Assembly (NCBI RefSeq): GCF_036417845.1
Contig: NC_089985.1
Location: 33,686,583 to 33,750,582, forward strand
Reading direction: 5' to 3'
DNA from: Apteryx mantelli
Taxonomy: Eukaryota; Chordata; Aves; Apterygiformes; Apterygidae
Length of the DNA: 64,000 nucleotides
Position numbers and translations under genes: made by a program. Positions 54,201-61,172 of the stretch are shown here, one piece after another. The stretch's first letter is position 1; every line of letters begins with the position of its first letter. Under the pieces are notes generated by a model that worked only from the letters and a program-made list of their open reading frames with translations, was not told the origin of the DNA and did no database searches.

Positions 54201-57200
54201 TTGCTCAAACAACAGTGCTTGTCAGTCTGAGGAAAGTTTCTTCTAACCACAGGCCTGTGTGAGGGTCCCAAAGAGCAGGGGGAAGCCTGACACTCTCCCA
54301 CCCTCACCTTTGCACGCGGGGATGCATCCGTGCAGCCCTGCCAGGCTGGCATGGCTGCATCCCCTGTGCACCCAGCATTTCACTGCCTCCACCCAGGGTC
54401 CCCACCAGCGAGGGCCCGAACTCCACCTGCCCCTCTGCCAGCTCAGTCCATGGCCTCCTCTATTTTGCAGTTTTGAGGTCAGTCTGTAAATAAACATCTA
54501 GATTGCCAGGTGGGAAGGTTGTGCCTGCTTCCTCTCCTTGGTGTGTCTTCAGTTTTTCTGGTTTTGTCTTCAATGAAAACGCTGAAACTACGTGAAGAAA
54601 AGGAGCTGTGAAGTTTGGATCTGACCTAAGTCTGATCTGAACTCCCCCACTGCAGGGCTTCTCACCCAGCCTATTGCTTCAATTTACAAGCTTTTACCAT
54701 CAACTATATAATACTCAGAGTCTGCTCCTGGGTTTTCTGTCACCAACACTTGCTGGAGTCGCTGGAACAAGGATGCTCCAAGAGTTTTTATAGAAAAGTA
54801 GCTGGTCACTGGGAAAGCAGGGCAATATGAGTGATGCAGGTTTGGGAAAGCACCACAGCATACTTTGCAGAAATTCCAGGGGGAGCAGAGTGTCAAACTA
54901 CAAAGTTTCTAGGCTTACAATAGAAAACAATGCGCTACGCTCTACCTGCAAGAGCTAGCTCTCCAGGAAGCAGCCAATTATATGAGCCACCTTAATCTTT
55001 TCATCCGGCTAAGACAATCAACATTTCAAAGCAACGCACGGAACGTTTCAAAGAACGTTCTTGGTCAAAAATGCAAGTGTATCCGCTTTCTTTCAGAACA
55101 GATCAAAACCAAGTACCACACCGGGACCACTCCTAGATTTCTTCCTCCTCACGGTATCAGATTAACAGATTTGGTACATGTAGTCAGATTAAATATTTGC
55201 AGTAGCACAAAGCTGCCTTTGAGGAGAAGAGGAAAAAGGCATTTTACTTTTTTTTAATTTGCTACAGGCAAAAACACTGGACTTCGGGGACTGAGGAACA
55301 AAAGCATTGACATGATTCAGCAAGACACAGTTTTAAAACGTGAACTCTGAATGTTAAAATTAAATGCAGTATTCCTGTAACAATAATGCTGAAAACAGGT
55401 AAAAACTGCTGATGCCCTTAGCAGATTTGGAATTGTAATTTATCATAGATGTCCTCATCAAACTGTGCAAACACCCTACAAGACAAAAGCTGTTCAATTT
55501 CTGATTTCCATTTTAGTGTGTTTTAATTACGTGTTGCTTAAGGAAGGCTCTAAGACCTGGAATTAGGAGGCGAAACCTAGCAATAGTAATCCACTCCACT
55601 AAATTTGCACAGTAATACACCAAGCAGTAGGACTGCCAGACGGTGTGATAACATTACAAATTACTATTGTTAAACAACTAGCCAGGTGTCAGGATGCATG
55701 AAATCTGGAGGAAGCAAGAAAATAAATATCTGGTTTGTTTTGTTTAATTTTGTCGCATGTTGTTTTGGTGACCTTGTTCCTAGAAACTGCTTCAGACTGG
55801 GAAACATCCTCCTGATTGCTGATCTATTTTAATAATAATGTCAATTCTCTGTAATAATTAAAACACGATGTATTTTTTTTAATCAACTCAAACTTTTTGC
55901 ATAAATACTCAAACTTTCTGCCATTTACTTACCTGCAGCAGTAATACTTTTGCTGCTTTTTTTTTAGTTTACTATTGTAGCAAAATGAAGGGGAATTTTT
56001 TTATTCTATTTAAAATTTAGTTAATAAAACAAAATCATGGTAAGAACAGCGTGTTTTGTATTCTATCCTCTTTCCTTTCCCCCTTTCTTTCCAAAAAAGA
56101 AAAAAAGTGTAATAAGACTCACATTTAAAAGGCTTCCAAGTGGTAGAATTTTAACCAAGTGCTTTCGTGTGCTTGATACTAACTGCTGGTTTTGACCTAA
56201 TACAACCAAATACTGTTGAAAGACTATTGGGTGTCCGGAATGGTTAATTATTTTTACTTCACCTTAAAGAAGGGGTTCAACAGAGAGGATAGGCAGTTAA
56301 ACCTTTTGAAGAGAACCAGGTAAAACCAATTCCTTGTTTTATGTGCATGTTATTGCAAATGTCTAGGCCTTTCTTTTATTATTTTTGTTAATAAACAAAA
56401 AAATCCCTCCAGCTGTATATGCAACCAATTTTCTCATGCGAAGTCTGTGTGCAGAGTTAGACTTATAGGTGAGAACATCAAGTGAACCAAATGTTAGTGA
56501 AAGCTAGACTCTTAAAGCAGTTCCCATTCAGGAGAGAAGGGGGTGAAGGTATTCTAAAGACAATTTAATCACACCAAAGATCAGTCCTATAATCCTTATT
56601 CACACATCACCAAGAAATTTTTTGCTCAAACTAGAAAAGAAAGATAAAACTGGAAATAGCTGGATCTAAAACCATCAACAAAAAGCAGGTTAAAAATGAA
56701 ATATCATAGCAGTAACTGGCATCATCTTAAATTTCCCCTGTATTATTTGTTTTCTTCCACACACATTCATTTCCTGAATTTCTACTAAATCTGATTTCAT
56801 ATAAACAGTTTCACAAAGCAAAGTCGATAGCTATGACTGTGTTCCTGATTAATCCACTGAAATGAAATAGATCTCCTGGCTTAGTGTATTTGGTTGTTTA
56901 AAGCTAAATCCACTGAAAGACATTCTGGGGTCCAGTTACATCAGTAACTTTTGTTTCTTAATCTACATCCTTTTCTTTTTCTGAACTTTACCTGTTCTAA
57001 AAGGAAAAAATCCAGTCAGATTAAACACTTCATTTCTCCAAGTACATGACGGCAATGTGAGCCGGTTTATTTTGACCTGGCGTAACTACTAAAAAGAAAA
57101 CCAACAGTTTGCATGTACTTAAATCTATTTGGACAATGTTAAATTTCTTTTTTCAGTGTTCATGCTTTATCCTCTTCCCGACAAGTACCACAGAGCTGCT

Positions 57201-57592
57201 TTATTTAAAAACAAACAAAAAGAAAACTCTTTTTATGCAGCTCCTGGGTAGGACAGGAGGTTGGAAGTTTTCCTCACCGCTGACAAGCCAGCGGATGCAC
57301 ACTGTCACACCCTGGACTCCCTGCCCTCTGTCATGCATATTTGCCTCTCAAATAGATCATACACTTGATAAATGTGTAACCGTCTTTGCACACATCATGC
57401 TTTTTTTCACACATAGCACTGATCATCGTGATGGAGAACGGGCAGCCTGATGCAAAGGCCGTTGAAGCCTGTGAGAGGGCCACCCCTTTCCATACCAACA
57501 GGCTTTGGGGTCCCCCCCATTAACCGACCAAAATCTGAGGAGAGCTGCCCCCATCTCCTGGGATACACCAAGAGGCCCAGGAACTTCCTTAC
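48256..57592. other. Intron 2 stretch nearest exon 2, no gene seen
   Basis: Non-coding. Locally G+C-richer at about 51,690-51,910 and 54,100-54,460; the remainder is AT-leaning, with T-rich and TAATAAT-rich sequence at 55,830-56,040 and G runs at 52,698-52,713. No exon of this or another gene recognised. Confidence 0.6.
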
Positions 57593-58153
57593 CTGGGAGA
57601 AGTTGAGCCCATTCAGCGGGTGACACTGCTCCTCCACCCTCTCCACCGCACCCGTCGTCTTCTTCATCCTCTCGGCCTCCTGAGCGAGGTAGAGATCAAG
57701 CACCGGCACCCCTCTGGAGCGGATGTCAGTCTCCGTCAAGGAGTTCACCATGAGCATCACCCAGACGGGCCTCTTGCGCTCCCAGTTCCCGGCGATGGCA
57801 TTGAAGAGGTAGTCAGCGTAGAGCCCTTTGCCCCGCTGGTCCGGGGTCATCCAGTGGGGCAGCATCAGCTTGATGTAGTCCAGGTGGCGCTTGAGGCGGC
57901 GGTACAGCTCCCGGGGCAGCACGTCCTGCAGGTTCTCCCCGTGGGGCAGCATCTGGCAGCTGGCCAGGCCTGAGATGGTGTAGGGGTCGGTGAGGTCCAG
58001 CTCAAAGTAGACACTGGAGCTGGCGTGGAAGGCAGCCTTGGAGTTGTTGGGGATGAAGTCCCACACCCGGGTGTAGGGCACATGGATGGTGCCGAAGAGA
58101 TAGGCAGGGGGGTCACGGCGGATGGTCCAGAGGAAGGAGTTGAGCTCTCCTTG
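57593..58153 (-). CDS. TRABD2B: TIKI metalloprotease, coding exon 2 (N-terminal catalytic region)
   Basis: Second coding exon: 561 bp, 187 codons, residues 37-223, open throughout. TIKI proteins are metal-dependent (Mn/Co) proteases at the cell surface. They trim the N-terminus of Wnt ligands, which then oxidise and lose receptor binding, so TIKIs antagonise Wnt signalling. Visible family marks are [19 protein letters not shown] (39-57), the TraB-type GTIH motif (57-60, H60 a likely metal ligand), FELDLTDPY (86-94), C102, [20 protein letters not shown] (143-162), [13 protein letters not shown] (185-197) and EEQCHPLN with C213. N-glycosylation sequons lie at N72 and N220. The acceptor is a pyrimidine-rich CCCCACAG with a CTGAC branch-point match 23 nt upstream (branch A at 58,176). 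The donor after CAG is GTAAGG; both ends are phase 0. The second GxxH half of the domain and the C-terminus are not in the window. [10 protein letters not shown] and KKTTGAVE favour TRABD2B (TIKI2); some positions look TRABD2A-like. Family certain, paralogue about 80%. Confidence 0.95.
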
Positions 58154-58631
58154 CTGTGGGGAGAGCAGGGGCTGGTCAGTGGCGGAGGGGCAGAGGGTGG
58201 CGAGGGTCATCCCAGCACAAAGTGAGGGCAGGAGGCAACCACACACGAAACAGCTGGCGGGACATGGACGCTTGTCGCGTGGATTGCCTGGAGGGAAGGG
58301 GGAGCGGGGGGATCCTCTCCCCCATCTCCCCACACAAACCCTGGCCAAGCTCACGAGCAAGCAAAGCCACAGGCGGCGAATGTGTGAAGGGGCTCTACTA
58401 TAGCAGGAGTCACACAGTGACCCCCTCTCTCTATCTATATACACACACATTCCCTTAATGCACATAGCACAGCCTCAGCATAGACGCCCCATACACCAAA
58501 ACGGCCTTATCTCTCTGTATATATCTCTTTGTATACAACAGTTTAACTGCACAGAGAAGCCCTCTTTATGCAGCGTGTGCGTGTGCATATACGCACAAAG
58601 CAGCCAACTCCACGGAGGACAGCCGGCGTGC

Positions 58632-58646
58632 GGGCGGGCGGGCGGG
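58632..58646 (+). repeat. Compact G-quadruplex motif (GGGC)n in intron 1
   Basis: Four GGG runs separated by single C bases (58,632-34, 36-38, 40-42, 44-46) meet the strictest G4 pattern. The G-rich strand is the plus strand, which is the template strand of this gene. Folding is predicted from the pattern, not shown. Confidence 0.75.
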
Positions 58647-58810
58647 CGCGGGGGGCACAAACACGCCCTGGCACAGGGCTCCCCGGCCCGGCCGCAGCCC
58701 CGCTTCTGGCGGGCCAGCGCCCCCGGGGCACCGCCACACCTGCGGGGCCACGCGTGTCCGCGGCGGCCGCGTGGGCGCCCCGCGCGAGGCTGGGCGCGCA
58801 CAAACAACGC

Positions 58811-58854
58811 AATCACACACACCCAGCCACACACACACACACCGGGGGGGGGGG
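58811..58854. repeat. (AC)n microsatellite plus G11 run in intron 1
   Basis: Two AC-rich stretches (58,814-58,823 and 58,829-58,842, split by a short spacer) are followed by 11 consecutive G at 58,844-58,854. In the transcript this reads as a C11 run followed by GU repeats, about 210 nt after the exon 1 donor. Confidence 0.85.
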
Positions 58855-59060
58855 TCCCTCCCGTCGCGCCGCTCCCCCCGCCCTGGGGCGGCCCCGCTCC
58901 CGTGCACCCCCCCCCGTCCCATCCCGGCGTGGGGCGCCCGGCGGCGGCTCGCCGCTCCCGGGGAGCGCCGCGGCGAGCCGGGCATCCCCGTCGGGGCTGC
59001 CCCGTGCGGCCGCGCCCCCGCGGGCGGCGCGGGCCCCTGGGCCGGCCCGGCCCGGCTCAC

Positions 59061-59168
59061 CGAGCGGGGCAGGTCGCACTGCCCCGTGTCCATCTGCTCC
59101 CGCCGGGCCGCGGCGTCGGGCAGGAACCCCCCGAAGACGAAGCAGATCAGCGTCAGGTTGAGTTGCAT
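59061..59168 (-). CDS. TRABD2B: TIKI metalloprotease, coding exon 1 (start codon, signal peptide)
   Basis: First coding exon, 36 codons (residues 1-36). The ATG is the complement of CAT at 59,166-59,168 and has G at -3. The peptide opens with MQLNLTLICFVFGG, a hydrophobic stretch followed by small residues (DAAA, about 18-21), which reads as a cleavable signal peptide. This fits TIKI proteins, which are secreted or tethered at the cell surface. The mature start includes C31 in the context GQC, matching the family's N-terminal cysteine. The exon ends after a TCG serine codon at 59,061-59,063, directly followed by a GTGAGC donor; phase 0. Joined to exon 2 it gives a serine-glutamine junction leading into [11 protein letters not shown], as expected for the family. 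The N-terminus is poorly conserved between paralogues, so it supports the gene model more than the paralogue name. The start is the first ATG of this open frame; the transcription start is not visible. Confidence 0.88.
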
Positions 59169-59170
59169 CC

Positions 59171-59292
59171 CGCTTCCTCTCTCTCTCCTCTCTCTCTTTC
59201 CCAGATGAGCCTTTTTGGATTTCTAGGATCTTTTTTTTTTCCCTCCCCCTCCTCCTGCTCTTCCCCCTTTTTTTTTGGCTTTTTTTTTTTTA
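59171..59292. repeat. Polypyrimidine tracts just upstream of the ATG
   Basis: On the plus strand, a CT-rich block (ctctctctcc units, 59,171-59,203) is followed by a nearly pure pyrimidine stretch of T runs and C runs (59,231-59,291). The gene-sense strand is therefore GA-rich immediately before the start codon. If transcribed, it would form a purine-rich 5' leader. The base composition is seen directly; any role is unknown. Confidence 0.8.
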
Positions 59293-59569
59293 TTCAAACA
59301 AACTTTGCCAGTCCCATCTGCATCTGACAAGTGCAAAGGGAAGGACTGGCTGCCCCCTCCCTCCCGTGCGCTCCCCCCTCCCGCCCTTTTCCACCCCCAC
59401 CCCCTCTGGCTCAGGGTTTGTCAGAGGCTCTGGATGCTTTGGGAGGACGGTTCCCGGGCTGCAGCTCATCGCCAGCCTCCGCCATGCTTTCATTTTGCAG
59501 ACCGGAGAAGCCACTTCGGAGCTCCCTCCCGCCCTGCCGGTTTGCGAGGAGGTGTGGGGGGGAAATCGC

Positions 59570-59600
59570 AAAAAAAAAAAAAAAAAATTTTTTTTTTTTT
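59570..59600. repeat. A18/T13 self-complementary tract
   Basis: A run of 18 A (59,570-59,587) is directly followed by 13 T (59,588-59,600), giving a perfect A/T palindrome of at least 26 bp in the middle of a CpG island, about 400 bp upstream of the ATG. Such tracts disfavour nucleosomes. Its exact length in an assembly is unreliable because homopolymers are error-prone. Confidence 0.85.
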
Positions 59601-59768
59601 ACATGATTCCGAAGAGTTGGGAAGAGCCGCTGCTGACAGAGGGTCTCGCCAGGCAGCCGGGAAGGCAGGCGCTGCTCCGCGGGGCGGCGGCACATACCCG
59701 CGCCGCGGAGGCCAAACTCGGGCTCCGGCGGAAAGTTTCGCGCAGCCTCCCCGGCCCGCCCCCGCCTC

Positions 59769-59786
59769 GCCGCCGCCGCCGCCGCC
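59769..59786. repeat. (GCC)6 trinucleotide repeat
   Basis: Six uninterrupted GCC units within the CpG island, about 600 bp upstream of the start codon, flanked by further interrupted GCC/CGC copies. Such repeats are common in CpG-island promoters and 5' UTRs and can vary in length. Confidence 0.85.
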
Positions 59787-59890
59787 GCGCGGGGCCGCCG
59801 CCAGGGGGCGCCCGCTCCCCAGCGCAGCCGCGCGGCGCCCGCCGCCGGGGGCCGCCTCGCCGCGGCCTCGCCCGCCGCCCCTCAGCCGCC

Positions 59891-59929
59891 CAACGGTCGC
59901 CGCCGCCCAACGGTCGCGCCGCCCAACGG
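59891..59929 (+). promoter_or_regulatory. Three tandem CAACGG (MYB-type) sites
   Basis: CAACGG occurs at 59,891-59,896, 59,908-59,913 and 59,924-59,929, each within the same unit (gcccaacggtcg) and spaced 17 and 16 bp apart. CAACGG fits the vertebrate MYB-family recognition pattern YAAC[G/T]G. The array lies about 720-760 bp upstream of the ATG inside the CpG island. The repeat and its spacing are read directly; binding by MYB proteins is inference. Confidence 0.55.
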
Positions 59930-60629
59930 TCGCCGCGCGCGCAGCTGTGGGGCGCGCGCCTCAGTTGAAAGCATGAAGACCGAAGGCTCCAAGCTGCCTC
60001 CCTCCCCCCCCCCGCCCCAAAATGTCACAAAATCACTCAAACGTGGTGTGTCCTGGGGAGGGGTTGATCTCATCTCGGTTATGCTGCTGTCCCTAATGAG
60101 GCTGGGCCTACCTGGTGTCAGCCATTAACAAGAGCAGTGCCTTGCCTCACCGCCAGTTCCTGAGGGGATGAAGCTGAAGCAGCCCCGGTCGTCTTTAATG
60201 CGGAGGGGTGAGGCGAAATCTTTCAAAGATGCTGTTCTCCCCTCTGAAAATGCAGGGTGAAGGCAGTGGCGCCTCTCTGAGTGCCGCCAGGGGACACACA
60301 GGCCTAGGAAGCCAGGCAGGTCGCTGAGGCTCCTCGCGGCAAGGCTGTGTCCTAAGTGGGGCCGGTGGCAATGAGAGCTGCTGTCCACCTGCACCTCAGC
60401 TCACCTGCCCTGGCCCAGCTGCTCCTGGGGAGCTGCACAGAGAGCAGTGGGCAATCCAGTCCTCTCCCCAATGTCTCCCCAGGATCAAAGGAGACCGTAT
60501 CTGTATGTATTCACCAACGTTTGCATGTGAGTTTTTCCTGTTTGTGCTGTTGGATTTCCTGCTTCCATTTGGACTGAAAAGTCTGAGGAGGAAGCCCGTT
60601 CCTCTGATGAGCTGACTTTTTGCAGTCAG

Positions 60630-60645
60630 GAATATTTAAATATTC
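60630..60645. repeat. 16-bp perfect AT palindrome
   Basis: GAATATTTAAATATTC reads identically on both strands, about 1.5 kb upstream of the start codon. It includes TATTTAAATA. No function assigned. Confidence 0.6.
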
Positions 60646-61107
60646 AAGAATGCTGAGGCTCTGGACATTTCTTTGGATCTTGTTAAATCAGGCGCTTGAG
60701 TCCAACAACCTACAACTTGAGCCTTTTCCTGAATGCCTGGCTCTGTTGAAGCTATGTGGTTTTGGAGGTGAGGATGGGGTTTACAATGCCTGTCTCCATA
60801 GCTTACTGGAGCTCCCACCTCTGAATCCATGCTGGGGAGGAATGGGGAGCGGGACTCAGGATGCAATCTGTTCTTGATGAGGGCAAGCTGAGCCCAGCTG
60901 TGTTCATGTGTCCGAGTATCTCCGTGACCCGGCTTGCAGAATGCAATACATGTAACAGAGCAGATCTAGATCCCAACCTTACCACTAACTCCACAATTGC
61001 AAACACTTCCAAAATTGGGAAGTTCCTCACTGCACTAAAAGGAATCAAAGCTAACAAGTTTTCTTAAAGAAAAATATTAATTATTAGTATAAGACTGGGT
61101 CTTTGCT

Positions 61108-61172
61108 CTGGCAAAACTCAGAGTGAAGTCGACAGGGATTTTGCCAAGGGATGGTGGCAGAATCAGGTCTAG
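61108..61172. repeat. Imperfect inverted repeat, likely dispersed amniote repeat
   Basis: TGGCAAAA at 61,109-61,116 and TTTTGCCA at 61,139-61,146 form a perfect 8-bp stem around a 22-nt loop, followed by ggtggcagaatcagg. The arrangement (gcaaaactc ... gaagtc ... gattttgcc ... agaatcagg) recalls a dispersed, fold-back repeat that is very common in sauropsid DNA; I cannot name its family with certainty. Confidence 0.4.

Larger units (their letters stand above)
1..57592 (-). other. TRABD2B: Intron 2 of the TIKI gene (partial)
   Basis: From the GTAAGG donor of exon 2 (57,591-57,592 on the plus strand) to the window edge I recognise no further coding exon of this gene and no other gene. I looked on the minus strand for the expected continuation (a segment rich in Asn-Gln-Thr-Leu-Leu-Gln-Gln, a later Lys-His-Tyr-Asn-Cys-Gly, and the second GxxH motif) and did not find it. 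A short divergent exon could be missed by eye. If no exon is hidden, the intron exceeds 57.5 kb. That suits TRABD2B, which is a large gene in mammals. The gene name and intron status of the distal part are inference. Confidence 0.75.
58154..59060 (-). other. TRABD2B: Intron 1 of the TIKI gene
   Basis: A 907-bp GT-AG intron between coding exons 1 and 2, phase 0. Its 5' half (high coordinates) lies in the CpG island and is extremely G+C rich. It holds an AC repeat beside a run of 11 G, and a compact G-quadruplex motif. Its 3' part (about 58,154-58,560) is ordinary composition, with a short tatatacacacaca-type repeat near 58,434-58,449. Long open frames on both strands here are products of the high G+C content and show no recognisable domain. 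Confidence 0.9.
58570..59960. promoter_or_regulatory. TRABD2B: CpG-island promoter of the TIKI gene
   Basis: Sharp block of very high G+C and frequent CG dinucleotides in otherwise about 40% G+C DNA, covering coding exon 1, most of intron 1 and about 800 bp upstream. It contains GC-box-like CCGCCC/CCCGCCC strings (around 59,755-59,765), a (GCC)6 run at 59,769-59,786 and three CAACGG sites at 59,891-59,929. No TATA box is placed convincingly before the exon, so a dispersed CpG-island type of initiation is likely. The transcription start and the 5' UTR extent cannot be fixed from sequence alone; the 5' UTR may include the GA-rich (minus-strand) tracts just upstream of the ATG. Confidence 0.8.

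Noticed and set aside
57407-58465. A single 352-codon open frame on the minus strand
   Set aside because: Only the middle part (57,593-58,153) is TIKI protein. Both ends read through clear splice sites (acceptor at 58,154-58,155, donor at 57,591-57,592) into intron sequence.
58458-59327. 289-codon open frame on the plus strand across the CpG island
   Set aside because: Proline/arginine/glycine-rich translation of a G+C-rich region with several equally long overlapping frames on both strands; no domain.
59275-59976. 233-codon open frame on the plus strand upstream of exon 1
   Set aside because: Low-complexity, homopolymer-driven peptide (Lys, Phe and Pro runs) from the T/A runs and GCC repeat; no homology recognised.
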